Assembly: GCF_009768975.1 (NCBI RefSeq)
Contig: NZ_CP035733.1
Coordinates: forward strand, 3,020,001-3,084,000
DNA: 64,000 nucleotides
Origin: Sphingorhabdus lacus
GTDB taxonomy: Bacteria > Pseudomonadota > Alphaproteobacteria > Sphingomonadales > Sphingomonadaceae
Reading direction: 5' to 3'
Shown here: piece by piece, positions 1 to 8,471 of the stretch
Layout of the letters: every line of letters starts with the position of its first letter
Numbering within the stretch: the first letter of the stretch is position 1
The notes under the pieces: model-generated
Databases searched by the model: none
What the model was told of the DNA's origin: nothing
Seen by the model: only the letters and a program-made list of their open reading frames with translations
Program-made: the position numbers and the translations under genes

Positions 1-207
1 GTTCACGCCAAAGCGTGAGATGGCACCTTTGACCCCTTGCGTCGCATAGTCGAGGCTGTCGTCTCCGGTTCCGGCGAGGCCAACGACCACACCATAGCCG
101 GTGAGCTGGTTGGCACGGAGGCCTTCGAACTGGCCCATATCCTTGATCCGCTCAGCCTGGGCCGAGGTGGAAAAGAACAGGGCGATGACGATGAGCAGCG
201 CGCGCAT
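1..207 (-). CDS. flgI: flagellar P-ring protein FlgI, N-terminal part (cut by window edge)
   Basis: FlgI forms the periplasmic P ring around the flagellar rod. Only the first 69 residues lie in the window; the rest continues past position 1. The visible part has a signal peptide (about residues 1-18, ending STSAQA) followed by the FlgI opening ERIKDMGQFEGLRANQLTGY and GVVVGLAGTGDD. The ATG at 207 shares its A with the TGA of flgH, so the two are translationally coupled. It is the last gene of the flgB-I operon seen here. Confidence 0.93.
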   Translation of the reverse strand, partial: MRALLIVIALFFSTSAQAERIKDMGQFEGLRANQLTGYGVVVGLAGTGDDSLDYATQGVKGAISRFGVN

Positions 208-863
208 CAGAACGGACTTATTCTGGAGAAGAAGCGTTGCAACCAGCCTTGCTGGCTGCCCCGGGCGATTTCGCCCTTGCCGGTATAGCGGATACGCGCA
301 TCGGCTACGCGGGTGGAGGGAATCCTATTGTCCACGCCGATATCGGCTAGGCGGACAATCCCGGAAAATTGAACTTTTTCATCGCCACGGTTGAGCGTGA
401 CGAACTTCTCGCCTCGTACCAGCATCGTGCCATTGGGGTAAATCGCGGCAACGGTCACACTTACTTCTCCGGACAGGGCATTGGATTGCGAGGCTTCACC
501 TTTGCCCTTAAACGACTGATCGCCGCTCATGTTTATATCGCTTGGATTAAATAGACCGAGTGGACCCGTTGTGGGGGGCGTCAGGCCGACGCTTCCGGTA
601 CGGCCGGTCGTCGCGCTGTTGCTTTTTGTGGCGCTCATTCTTTCGACGAGAACGATGGTCAACAAATCCCCGATACGGCTGGCGCGCGCGCCAGATGTCA
701 GGGGGCTGTAATTTTCCGAAAGAAAGATCGCGCCGTTTGTCGGCACGCTGGCTGGAGCGGCGGGTGCGGTTGGTGTGAAGCTTTCCTCCACTTTGCGTTC
801 CTTTGCCGTCGCAGGCAGTGCTGCGACAAGGAACGTCAGCACCGAGGCAAACTGCCAGCGCAT
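207..863 (-). CDS. flgH: flagellar L-ring protein FlgH (no lipobox cysteine)
   Basis: FlgH builds the outer-membrane L ring of the basal body. The 218-residue protein opens with a secretion signal (MRWQFASVLTFLVAALPATA) and has the family segments GAIFLSENYSPLTSGARASR, IGDLLTIVLVE and YPNGTMLVRGEKFVTLNRG. I chose the ATG at 863, one base after the flgG stop; an in-frame ATG at 884 would overlap flgG by 20 bases. FlgH is usually a lipoprotein, but this protein contains no cysteine at all, so it cannot be lipidated in the usual way. Confidence 0.93.
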   Translation of the reverse strand: MRWQFASVLTFLVAALPATAKERKVEESFTPTAPAAPASVPTNGAIFLSENYSPLTSGARASRIGDLLTIVLVERMSATKSNSATTGRTGSVGLTPPTTGPLGLFNPSDINMSGDQSFKGKGEASQSNALSGEVSVTVAAIYPNGTMLVRGEKFVTLNRGDEKVQFSGIVRLADIGVDNRIPSTRVADARIRYTGKGEIARGSQQGWLQRFFSRISPF

Positions 864-864
864 A

Positions 865-1653
865 TTAGAGGCTCTGTGTTGCATTGCGCATCATTTCGTC
901 TGTGGCCTGGATCATCTTGCTGTTGACCTCATAGGCGCGTTGCGTTTCGATCATGTCGACCAGTTCTTCGACGACATTGACGTTGCTGGCTTCCAGAGCG
1001 CCCGAACGCAGCGAACCGCGCCCTTCCTCACCAGCACCGCCCACCTGGGGTGCTCCTGATGCAGGTGTTTCCACCAGCAGGTTATTGCCGATATTCTGCA
1101 AGCCGGCCGAGTTGGCAAAGCGGGCAATTTCGATGCGGCCCACTTCGGTAAGGTCAGCCTGCCCTGCGACTTGTGCCGACACGGTGCCATCAGCGCCAAT
1201 GGAAACTGCTGTCGATCCTTCAGGGATCTGTATCTGTGGTTGCACCGGCATGCCGTCAGGCGTGACGAGCGTACCTTCAGCGGACATGCTGAAATCGCCG
1301 GCACGGGTATAGCCAATACGGCCATCGGGCATCTGCACTTGGAAATAGCCAGCGCCTTCTATAGCGACATCGAGGCCATTGCCGGTCGTGGTCAGCGTGC
1401 CCTGCGTATCGATCCGCGCGGTGCCGTTCACCTGGACACCGGTGCCCAGATTGAGACCGATCGCATATTTGTTTTCGGCGGACGAGGCGGCCCCTGCAAC
1501 GGTCATGGCTTGATAAGCCAGAGTTTCGAAACTGGCGCGGTCTCTTTTGAATCCGACGGTATTAACGTTGGCCAGATTGTTGGCGATAACCTGCATGCGC
1601 ATATTCTGCGCATCCAGACCGGTGCGGGCGACGTGTAGGGCTCCGTTTGACAT
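865..1653 (-). CDS. flgG: flagellar distal rod protein FlgG
   Basis: FlgG makes the distal rod that crosses the periplasm. At 262 residues it has the normal family length. The N-terminal rod motif NNLANVNTVGFKRDR (about residues 26-40) and the C-terminal helix around SNVNVVEELVDMIETQRAYE are both intact. It lies 12 bases after flgF and one base before the chosen flgH start, in the same operon. Confidence 0.96.
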   Translation of the reverse strand: MSNGALHVARTGLDAQNMRMQVIANNLANVNTVGFKRDRASFETLAYQAMTVAGAASSAENKYAIGLNLGTGVQVNGTARIDTQGTLTTTGNGLDVAIEGAGYFQVQMPDGRIGYTRAGDFSMSAEGTLVTPDGMPVQPQIQIPEGSTAVSIGADGTVSAQVAGQADLTEVGRIEIARFANSAGLQNIGNNLLVETPASGAPQVGGAGEEGRGSLRSGALEASNVNVVEELVDMIETQRAYEVNSKMIQATDEMMRNATQSL

Positions 1654-1665
1654 GGTCGTTATTCC

Positions 1666-2409
1666 TTATTGCGGCAATGACATGAGGTCGGCGGTCGCAG
1701 CGTCCATATCGCGCGCGTCGCCGAGTAATTTGAGTTGTGTGTCCCACGACCGGCTGGCTTCGATCATTTTGACCAATGCTTCGGTGGCGCTCACATTAGA
1801 GCTTTCCAGACTGCGCGTGGTAAGACGGGCATCGGGATCATCGGGTAGAACGCCGCCGCCCTTGACGCGAAACAGGCCATCAAGGCCTTTGACGATATCC
1901 GAACCTGCCGGGCTGACGATCTGCAATTTGTCGACTTGCTGCGGCTGGCTGGCGTCGCCGCCTTGTGGGACGATCCAGACATTGCCTTGCTCATCAATGT
2001 TGATGCTGTCGGCTGGGGGTAGAGTGACAGGGCCTTGTGTACCTTGTACCGGCCGACCGTCACCTGTGGTTAGAAGTCCACTGGCAGAAAGCAAAAGGTC
2101 CCCGCGTTTGGTATAGCCGATCTCTCCATTTTCCGCCTGAACGGCCAGCATGGAGTCGCCCGACATTGCAATGTCGAGATCGCGACCGGTTGAAACCACT
2201 GTGCCTGCGTGCATATCCGCAGCGAGCACTTCTTCCGAAGCAAAGGCGCGGGTGTCGAGCCTTTGTCCATCGAGCCAAAGCGATTGGGCCTCGGCCAGAT
2301 CGGATTTGAACCCCGGCGTGTTTGCGTTGGCCAAATTGTTGGCGATTGCTGTTTGGCGGGCCATAGACCCACGCATTGCTGTCAGACTTGTGTAGATCAA
2401 ACGGTCCAT
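1666..2409 (-). CDS. flgF: proximal rod protein FlgF
   Basis: FlgF is a proximal rod subunit homologous to FlgG. The 247-residue protein starts MDRLIYTSLTAMRGSM and carries the rod motif NNLANANTPGFKSDL (about residues 25-39) and the C-terminal stretch SSNVSATEALVKMIEASRSW. A gap of 71 bases separates it from the upstream flgE; that gap holds a 12-bp-stem hairpin (see 2433-2461), the only large gap in the operon. Confidence 0.95.
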   Translation of the reverse strand: MDRLIYTSLTAMRGSMARQTAIANNLANANTPGFKSDLAEAQSLWLDGQRLDTRAFASEEVLAADMHAGTVVSTGRDLDIAMSGDSMLAVQAENGEIGYTKRGDLLLSASGLLTTGDGRPVQGTQGPVTLPPADSINIDEQGNVWIVPQGGDASQPQQVDKLQIVSPAGSDIVKGLDGLFRVKGGGVLPDDPDARLTTRSLESSNVSATEALVKMIEASRSWDTQLKLLGDARDMDAATADLMSLPQ

Positions 2410-2432
2410 GGTTCAGCCTTTCGCTCCGGGTT

Positions 2433-2461
2433 CGTCATCCTGAAACAGGTTCAGGATGACG
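2433..2461. repeat. perfect 12-bp inverted repeat between flgE and flgF
   Basis: CGTCATCCTGAA (2433-2444) and TTCAGGATGACG (2450-2461) are perfect reverse complements around a 5-base loop. No T-run follows on either strand, so it is not a standard terminator. It could act as an mRNA-processing or stabilising hairpin that uncouples hook from rod gene expression, or be a copy of a dispersed palindromic repeat. Confidence 0.85.
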
Positions 2462-2480
2462 ATTTCGGGGAGACAAGAAA

Positions 2481-3308
2481 TCAACGGATGCTCACGATTG
2501 CCTGCGTCATGTTGGACGCAGTTTCGATCGCCTTGGCGTTCGCCTGGAAGTTACGCTGCGCTGAAATCAGCGCAACCAACTCTTCGGTCACATCAACGTT
2601 GGCGCGTTCCAGGGCACCTGAGCGTATCGTGCCGAGCGGGCCGTTCGTCGCCGCATCAATGGCAGGAGCGCCGCTGTCACCGGTGGATTGCCAATGACTG
2701 TCGCCGACGGGACGCAAGCCTTCCTGCGCGGTAAAGCTCGCCATTGCGACCTTACCCAGAACTTCATCGGAACCATCGGCATAGGTGGCCGTCACCAAAC
2801 CGTCTATCCCAACCGATACGTTTACCAATGCAACCGTCGGGTTACCCGGGGCGTTGGCCGGCAAAACAAAATCGAATGCGCTTCCCAAAGTAGCAGACGT
2901 GACATTTCCGGCTGCGTCGACAGGCAGCAGTTGCAAGGTGGAACCGATGGTATCCACGACCTGCCGGTTCGCATTCACCTGAAACGCACCGTTTCGGGTA
3001 TAGGTTACGGCTGCCCGGGGCGGGTCACCGCGCGAAACGAAAAAGCCTTCGCCGGCAATAGCCAGATCGAGGGTTTTGTCCGAGGCCTCCAACGTGCCTT
3101 GAGTGAACTGCTGGACGACGGCATTCAAGCGCGTTCCTTGTCCTGCGATCATCTTGGTTGTCTGCGTAGGCGCGCTGGCGAACAGGTCGCCAAATTGCGC
3201 GCGGCTTTTTTTGAAGCCGGTTGACCCGACGTTGGCAAGGTTGTTCGAGATTACCGAAAGGTCGGTCTGCGCGCCTTTGAGGCCTGATAAGGAGGTATAG
3301 AAGGACAT
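2481..3308 (-). CDS. flgE: flagellar hook protein FlgE, short form
   Basis: FlgE polymerises into the hook. This protein has 275 residues, against about 400 in enterobacteria. The N-terminal motif NNLANVGSTGFKKSRAQFGD, the central SDKTLDLAIAGEGFFVSR and the C-terminal ANVDVTEELVALISAQRNFQ are intact, so the D0/D1 parts are present while the outer D2-type insert is largely missing. Position between flgD and flgF supports FlgE; by length alone it resembles FlgG. It starts three bases after the flgD stop. Confidence 0.88.
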   Translation of the reverse strand: MSFYTSLSGLKGAQTDLSVISNNLANVGSTGFKKSRAQFGDLFASAPTQTTKMIAGQGTRLNAVVQQFTQGTLEASDKTLDLAIAGEGFFVSRGDPPRAAVTYTRNGAFQVNANRQVVDTIGSTLQLLPVDAAGNVTSATLGSAFDFVLPANAPGNPTVALVNVSVGIDGLVTATYADGSDEVLGKVAMASFTAQEGLRPVGDSHWQSTGDSGAPAIDAATNGPLGTIRSGALERANVDVTEELVALISAQRNFQANAKAIETASNMTQAIVSIR

Positions 3309-3311
3309 GGT

Positions 3312-3626
3312 TTAAACTCCCGGGTTCGTTGCAGCGGTTGCTGCAGGGGTAGCGGAGGAAGAGAGGTTGGTTAGAAGTGCCGTTTGCGCCGAAATTTGCT
3401 CAGCAATGGATTTCAGCGATGTGTTCATTTCGGAAATCCCGGCGACGCTTGAAAATTGCGCCATTTGCGCAACCATTGCCTGGTTATCGACCGGGTTAAA
3501 CGGGTCTTGTTCCTTCAACTGCGTCGTCATCAGGCGCAGGAAATCATTTTGACCTAGTTTCTTTTCTGCCATGTCCTTGGACAGGACCGGCAGGTTCCGG
3601 GAATTTACAGCAGATAAGCTCGTCAT
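3312..3626 (-). CDS. flgD: hook-capping protein FlgD, minimal form
   Basis: FlgD caps the growing hook so that FlgE can polymerise. Only 104 residues long, it keeps the conserved N-terminal FlgD core, including GQNDFLRLMTTQLKEQDPF and MVAQMAQFSSV, and ends in a Ser/Ala/Thr-rich tail. The C-terminal Ig/tudor-like region of longer FlgD proteins (about 230 residues in E. coli) is absent. Its place between flgC and flgE fits the function. Confidence 0.9.
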   Translation of the reverse strand: MTSLSAVNSRNLPVLSKDMAEKKLGQNDFLRLMTTQLKEQDPFNPVDNQAMVAQMAQFSSVAGISEMNTSLKSIAEQISAQTALLTNLSSSATPAATAATNPGV

Positions 3627-3628
3627 GA

Positions 3629-4033
3629 TTATTGTCCCAACCGCAAGGTTTCGCTGATCAGACCCTTGGCGGTTGCAAGGACCTGCACGTTGTTTTGATA
3701 TTGGCGTGATGTTTCGAGCATCTCGACCATTTCAGCCGCACTATCGACGGCTGCTTCCCAGACATTGCCGTCCTTATCGGCCAGCGGATGGTCGGGTTCA
3801 TAGCGTTTGACCGGCGTACTTTTGCTGCTGTCGATGCGATCGACCTGCACTGTGGCCTTACCGGCTTCACCCATGACCGTGCGAAACACCGGCTTCATCG
3901 AACGAAAGGCGGTGCCTTCGCTGCCCGATACCGTTCCCGCATTGGCAAGATTGGACGCGGTGGTGTTCAGGCGAACAAGCTGCGCGGACATTGCGCGTCC
4001 GCTGATATCGAAGATGGATAGATTTTCGGCCAT
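3629..4033 (-). CDS. flgC: proximal rod protein FlgC
   Basis: FlgC is a proximal rod subunit. The 134 residues match the usual length. Visible motifs are TTASNLANAGT near the N terminus, NPDHPLAD-like YEPDHPLADKDGNV in the middle and the C-terminal helix VEMLETSRQYQNNVQVLATA. It lies two bases from flgB and two from flgD, so the genes are tightly coupled. Confidence 0.95.
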   Translation of the reverse strand: MAENLSIFDISGRAMSAQLVRLNTTASNLANAGTVSGSEGTAFRSMKPVFRTVMGEAGKATVQVDRIDSSKSTPVKRYEPDHPLADKDGNVWEAAVDSAAEMVEMLETSRQYQNNVQVLATAKGLISETLRLGQ

Positions 4034-4035
4034 TC

Positions 4036-4377
4036 CTATTCTCCCTTTAGCGCGCGGGTCAGCGTGCCGATGCGGCCCTGCAAAAAGGAAAGGCTCGACC
4101 GGTAGGCGAGCGCATTTTCTGCAAAAGCGGTTTGTTCGGTGGCCAGTTCGACAGTGTTTCCATCGAGAGAAGGCTGGACGGGAATACGATACTGGATAGC
4201 GGTTTCAGGGGACTGTCCCTGTTCCGCCAGTTTCAGAGCGGACGAAAACTCAATGTCGCGGGCCTTATAGCCGGGCGTAGCGGCGTTCGCGATGTTCGAG
4301 GCGAGCATCGTCATACGCTGTTCGCGCAACTTCAGGGCGGTGGCATGGATGCCAAACATATTGTCCAATGACGGCAT
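4036..4377 (-). CDS. flgB: proximal rod protein FlgB
   Basis: FlgB is the first rod subunit on the MS-ring/FliE base. I chose the ATG at 4377 (MPSLDNMFGIHATALKLREQ, 113 residues) because AAAGGA lies eight bases upstream; an in-frame ATG at 4404 lacks such a site. The rod motif MLASNIANAATPGYKARD is present. This is the first gene of the operon, about 50 bases downstream of a sigma-54 promoter. Confidence 0.93.
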   Translation of the reverse strand: MPSLDNMFGIHATALKLREQRMTMLASNIANAATPGYKARDIEFSSALKLAEQGQSPETAIQYRIPVQPSLDGNTVELATEQTAFAENALAYRSSLSFLQGRIGTLTRALKGE

Positions 4378-4426
4378 GACCGTTTCCTTTCGTCGGTGCA
4401 CCATTCAGGTGCGCACGATGGAAGTA

Positions 4427-4444
4427 GAGCAATTGCCGTGCCAA
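4427..4444 (-). promoter_or_regulatory. sigma-54 promoter of the flgB operon
   Basis: Read on the minus strand the site is TTGGCACG-GCAA-TTGC, matching the -24/-12 sigma-54 consensus (TGGCACG, four bases, TTGC). It lies 49 bases before the flgB ATG. The 13-mer CCAAATTGGCACG also occurs in the fliE promoter at 25950-25967, which suggests both operons answer to RpoN and an activator. Confidence 0.88.
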
Positions 4445-4568
4445 TTTGGAGATTATGCAAGTAATTTAGATATTTAGGTTGCAGGGGCCTGATGTCAAAA
4501 GTCCGACTGTCAAATTGCCGACACCCCCCATTCAAGAGCAACAGTGCGTGACTTTGCGTACCGCTCAG

Positions 4569-5162
4569 CTAGCCCCGGCGAAGCAGGAAAACTGCATGTT
4601 CCGCCATCAAATTGGCCAGCGCCTGTTTGCGTGGCTTGTTTCCGGACAGGAACCATTGCCCTTCGATCACCACACCGCGGTCTTTCAGGAAATCGCGGAA
4701 GTCATCGATGGTCACATGGTGGATATTCGGCGTGTCATACCAACGGTGTGGGAGTTGCTCGGTCACCGGCATCTGGCCGCCAAACATATGCGCCATCCGT
4801 ATCCGCCATTGGGCGAAATTGGGAAAGGACACAAAGGCCTGCTTTCCGATCCGCAACATATGATCGAGCACAAAATCCGGGCGACGCGTCGTTTGCAGCG
4901 TTTGGCTGAGAATGACATAGTCGAAGCAGCCATCGGGATAATCCACCAAATCGCTGTCTGCGTCCCCTTGCACGACCGATAGGCCCCGCGAGACAGCGGT
5001 CGCGACATTGACAGGATCAATCTCCAGTCCGCGGGCGTCCACCTGCTTATGATCGCGCAATGCCGCCATCAACTGCCCGTCGCCGCAGCCGACATCAAGG
5101 ATACGAGAACCGCTGCGCACATTGCGGGCGATAATCGCTAGATCGGACCGCAGCATCGTCAC
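4569..5162 (-). CDS. metW: methionine biosynthesis protein MetW
   Basis: MetW is a SAM-dependent-methyltransferase-fold protein that works with MetX in methionine synthesis. The 197 residues contain the nucleotide-binding motif [11 protein letters not shown] (about residues 21-31), a second acidic motif GLEIDP and the MetW segment [20 protein letters not shown]. Its start overlaps the metX stop by four bases (ATGA). The metX-metW pair is typical of proteobacteria that acetylate homoserine. Confidence 0.94.
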   Translation of the reverse strand: MTMLRSDLAIIARNVRSGSRILDVGCGDGQLMAALRDHKQVDARGLEIDPVNVATAVSRGLSVVQGDADSDLVDYPDGCFDYVILSQTLQTTRRPDFVLDHMLRIGKQAFVSFPNFAQWRIRMAHMFGGQMPVTEQLPHRWYDTPNIHHVTIDDFRDFLKDRGVVIEGQWFLSGNKPRKQALANLMAEHAVFLLRRG

Positions 5163-6295
5163 AGATTTTCCCCTGCGCGCAAAAATCCGTCGACAATCCG
5201 GTTCATTTCAGGCGCGTCGAGCAGGAAGCTGTCATGCCCGAAAGGACTGGAGAGTTCGACAAAACTTGCTGCTGCACCGGCGGCATTCAGGGCATGGACA
5301 ATGCGCCGCGATTCCGATGTAGGATAAAGCCAGTCGCTGTCAAAACTGATCAGGCAGAAACGGGCCTTGGTGGCGGCAAAGGCCTTGGCCAGAACACCGT
5401 CATGCGGTTCGGCCAGATCGAAATAATCCATAGCGCGGGTGATATAAAGGTAGGAATTGGCGTCGAAGCGGTCGACAAAGCTGAGTCCTTGATAGCGCAG
5501 ATAGCTTTCCACCTGGAAATCGGCGTCAAAACCGAAGCTTTTCGAACCCATCGTTCCGTCTGGCCGATTTTGAAGGCGGCGCCCGAATTTCTCCGTCAAT
5601 CCGGCTTCGGATAGATAGGTGATATGTGCGGCCATGCGCGCGACGGCGAGGCCCGAAGCTGGTGCCTCACGTCCGTAATAAGCGCCATTGTTCCAGCGCG
5701 GATCAGCCATGATGGCCTGACGCCCTACTTCGTGGAAAGCAATGTTCTGCGCGGAATGGCGGGCTGTCGATGCAATGATAACGGCAGAACGAACGCGCTC
5801 AGGATAGAGAGCGGCCCAACTGAGTGCCTGCATGCCCCCCATCGATCCGCCAACAACAGCCGACAATGTTCCAATACCAAGATGATCGAGCAATATGGCT
5901 TGCGCGCGCACCATGTCTCCAATGGTGATAACCGGGAACGCCATTCCATAAGGACCGCCAGTCGACGGATCGGCACTGGCCGGACCGGATGAACCCATGC
6001 AGCTGCCCATGACGTTGATGCTGATGATGCAATGCCGCGCGGGATCAATGGGCTTTCCGGCTCCCACCATGCGCGTCCACCAGCCATCTTTGCCGGTTAT
6101 CGGATGTTTCGAGGCAACATATTGATCTCCCGTGAGGGCATGGCAGATCAGAATAGCGTTGGATTTGTCGGCGTTCAGCGTGCCGTAGGTTTCATAGGCA
6201 AAGTCAACCGGCGCAAACTCGGCGCCACTGTCCAGCTTGACTGGCCCCAGTAGGCGAATCTTCCTATCGAGTCCGAAACGCTCATCCCCATGCAT
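5159..6295 (-). CDS. metX: homoserine O-acetyltransferase MetX
   Basis: MetX transfers acetyl from acetyl-CoA to homoserine, the first committed step of methionine synthesis. The 378-residue alpha/beta hydrolase has the nucleophile elbow GGSMGGMQ with the catalytic Ser, an Asp in SFDSDWLYP and a His in [10 protein letters not shown]. The family segments [14 protein letters not shown] and [13 protein letters not shown] are present. It could be a succinyltransferase, as specificity cannot be read from these motifs. It is divergent from hisC and no clear ribosome binding site precedes the ATG. Confidence 0.93.
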   Translation of the reverse strand: MHGDERFGLDRKIRLLGPVKLDSGAEFAPVDFAYETYGTLNADKSNAILICHALTGDQYVASKHPITGKDGWWTRMVGAGKPIDPARHCIISINVMGSCMGSSGPASADPSTGGPYGMAFPVITIGDMVRAQAILLDHLGIGTLSAVVGGSMGGMQALSWAALYPERVRSAVIIASTARHSAQNIAFHEVGRQAIMADPRWNNGAYYGREAPASGLAVARMAAHITYLSEAGLTEKFGRRLQNRPDGTMGSKSFGFDADFQVESYLRYQGLSFVDRFDANSYLYITRAMDYFDLAEPHDGVLAKAFAATKARFCLISFDSDWLYPTSESRRIVHALNAAGAAASFVELSSPFGHDSFLLDAPEMNRIVDGFLRAGENL

Positions 6296-6301
6296 GGCGT
6301 T

Positions 6302-6329
6302 GCCATATCAGCGTAAACACCGGTGACAA
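6302..6329 (-). promoter_or_regulatory. candidate metX promoter giving a leaderless mRNA
   Basis: On the minus strand TTGTCA (6329-6324) and TATGGC (6307-6302) are 16 bases apart and resemble -35 and -10 hexamers. Only six bases separate the -10 from the metX ATG, so transcription would start at or next to the start codon. The match is moderate and untested. Confidence 0.3.
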
Positions 6330-6445
6330 CAATATATCTGCACTTTTCCACGGGACAAATTCCATTTGCAGCGCGATGGCTGCCAAATAGCGATCCGGCT
6401 GGCTGGGCGTTGCGCTCCCGCGTTGCCACGTCTATGGCGGCGCGC

Positions 6446-7543
6446 ATGAGCAACCCAGAAGCCAAACCGTGGATCAATGCCATCCACGCCTATACACCCG
6501 GTAAAGCGAAGTCAGACGATGGACGCGTCCTAATCAAGCTTTCCGCCAACGAGAATCCGTTGGGCTGCAGCGAAGATGCTACGGCGGCGCTTGTTGACGC
6601 CAAATCGTCACTGGCACGCTATCCCGATCCTGCGAGCAATGCTTTGCGCGAAGCGCTAGGTGCGCATTATCATCTTGAGAGCGACCGCATTGTCTGTGGC
6701 ACCGGTTCCGATGAACTTCTGAATCTGGCTGCCATGGGATATGCTGGGGCGGGGGATGAAATCATTTACGTCCGCTATGGTTTTTCCGTTTACGATATAG
6801 CTGCCCGGAAGTGCGCAGCCACAGTGGTCGTCGCACCTGACCGCGATTATGGCACGGATGTCGACGCGCTTCTGGCGCTGGTGAACGAGCGGACGCGCGT
6901 CGTATTTGTCGCCAACCCGAACAATCCGACGGGCACCTATTGCACCGACGAAGACATGGCGCGTTTGCATGCCGGCCTTCCTTCGGACTGCGTTCTGGTG
7001 TTGGACCAAGCCTATGGCGAATATCTCGAAGATGATGGTCCAGCCGCGTTCAATCTGGCCCGCCAGCATGGCAATGTCCTTATCACCCGGACATTTTCCA
7101 AGATATATGGTTTGGCCGCCGAACGGATCGGTTGGGCTTATGGCCAGCCGCATTTGATCGAGACGATGAACCGGATCCGTGCGCCGTTCAACGTGACGGC
7201 GGCTGGACAAGCGGCTGCCATTGCGGCCTTGTCCGATACGGCCTTTGTTGACCACAGCCGCGCGCATAACCGTGAATGGCGTGATTGGATGGCAAATGAA
7301 ATTGCGTCCCTGTCAAACCACGGATTGAAAGCGGTTCCGTCCTGGGCGAATTTCCTGATGATAATGTTTGAAGGCAAGGTCAGCGCGGAAACGGTTTACT
7401 TGGCACTGATGGATGCGGGATATATTGTGCGTTGGCTGCCCGGACAGGGATTGGGTAACGGACTTCGTATAACCATCGGCACCGAAGAGGAAAACCGTGG
7501 GCTGGTGCAAGCGCTACGCGCCATTTTGGAGACGAATGGCTGA
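6446..7543 (+). CDS. hisC: histidinol-phosphate / aromatic amino acid aminotransferase HisC
   Basis: A PLP-dependent class I/II aminotransferase of the HisC family. It acts in histidine synthesis and, in this context, probably also on aromatic substrates. I start it at the ATG at 6446 ([20 protein letters not shown], 365 residues); upstream in-frame starts at 6434 (ATG) and 6323 (GTG) remain possible. LSANENPLG near the N terminus, NPNNPTGTY in the middle and the PLP lysine in TFSKIYGLA are visible. The stop overlaps the next start (TGATG). A hisH-tyrC pair is described in Zymomonas, which supports a shared role in tyrosine synthesis. Confidence 0.9.
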   Translation: MSNPEAKPWINAIHAYTPGKAKSDDGRVLIKLSANENPLGCSEDATAALVDAKSSLARYPDPASNALREALGAHYHLESDRIVCGTGSDELLNLAAMGYAGAGDEIIYVRYGFSVYDIAARKCAATVVVAPDRDYGTDVDALLALVNERTRVVFVANPNNPTGTYCTDEDMARLHAGLPSDCVLVLDQAYGEYLEDDGPAAFNLARQHGNVLITRTFSKIYGLAAERIGWAYGQPHLIETMNRIRAPFNVTAAGQAAAIAALSDTAFVDHSRAHNREWRDWMANEIASLSNHGLKAVPSWANFLMIMFEGKVSAETVYLALMDAGYIVRWLPGQGLGNGLRITIGTEEENRGLVQALRAILETNG

Positions 7544-8448
7544 TGCTGCCCTTTGCGCGTCTGACTGTTGTTGGCCTTGGCCTTATCGGATCGTCGGTCG
7601 CGCGCGCTGTGCGGGCGAATATGCCAGCTGTACGTATTACGGGATTTGACGCCGATCCCGAGGTGCGTGCACGCGCCGACGCGTTAGCGATTTGCGATGA
7701 TATTACCGATACCGTCGGGGCGGCAGTCATCGACGCTGATCTCGTCATATTGTGCGTGCCGGTGGGCGCCATGGGCGCTGTAGCCGAAGAGTTTGTTGCA
7801 GACCTGCCAGCCGGCGCGGTCGTGAGCGACGTAGGGTCGTGCAAGCAAAGTGTGGTCGAGGCGCTTGCCGCTGTGCTGCCCAACGCCACCATCATTCCAG
7901 CACATCCTGTGGCGGGTACGGAAAAAAGCGGGCCTGATGCAGGTTTCGCTACGTTGTTCAAAGGCCGTTGGTGCATCCTCACCCCCGCAGAGGACGCGCC
8001 GGAGGCGGCTGTGGAGGCATTGAGGACATTCTGGCAGCGGCTTGGGGCTGAGGTCGAGATCATGGATGCCCGGCATCATGACATGGTCCTTGCCGTCACG
8101 AGCCATCTGCCGCACTTGATCGCCTACACGATCGTCGGCACGGCGGATGATTTGCAGGGGGTGACACAAAGCGAAGTCATCAAATATTCCGCAGGTGGTT
8201 TCCGGGATTTTACCCGCATCGCCGCGAGCGATCCTGTGATGTGGCGCGATGTGTTCCTGTCGAACAAGGATGCCGTGCTTGAAATGCTCCAGCGGTTTTC
8301 CGAGGACCTTTCGGCGCTGCAGCGGGCGATCCGTTATGACAAGGGCGATGAATTGGAGGCTCTGTTTACACGCACGCGCGATATTCGCCGGTCCATTGTT
8401 GAGCAGGGTCAGGATGATGATGCGCCCGATTTTGGACGCAAGCATTAA
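7543..8448 (+). CDS. tyrC: cyclohexadienyl (prephenate/arogenate) dehydrogenase
   Basis: This NAD(P)-dependent dehydrogenase converts prephenate or arogenate on the way to tyrosine. The 301 residues begin with a Rossmann motif GLGLIGSS and contain VSDVGSCK, the conserved PAHPVAGTEKSGP and the helical segment VTSHLPHLIAY. It lacks an ACT or chorismate-mutase domain. It is coupled to hisC by a one-base overlap and is convergent with plsC. Choice between prephenate and arogenate cannot be made from sequence. Confidence 0.91.
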   Translation: MLPFARLTVVGLGLIGSSVARAVRANMPAVRITGFDADPEVRARADALAICDDITDTVGAAVIDADLVILCVPVGAMGAVAEEFVADLPAGAVVSDVGSCKQSVVEALAAVLPNATIIPAHPVAGTEKSGPDAGFATLFKGRWCILTPAEDAPEAAVEALRTFWQRLGAEVEIMDARHHDMVLAVTSHLPHLIAYTIVGTADDLQGVTQSEVIKYSAGGFRDFTRIAASDPVMWRDVFLSNKDAVLEMLQRFSEDLSALQRAIRYDKGDELEALFTRTRDIRRSIVEQGQDDDAPDFGRKH

Positions 8449-8471
8449 TAGTCGTCGCGCGATGCGAGACT

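Noticed and set aside
6296..6445. A SAM-II riboswitch upstream of metX
   Set aside because: The region has a few suggestive words but I could not match the conserved SAM-II core or its pseudoknot, so I list it only as a possible regulatory region.
7684..8445. A 253-residue open frame opposite tyrC
   Set aside because: It mirrors the dehydrogenase gene, whose NAD motif and family segments are clear.
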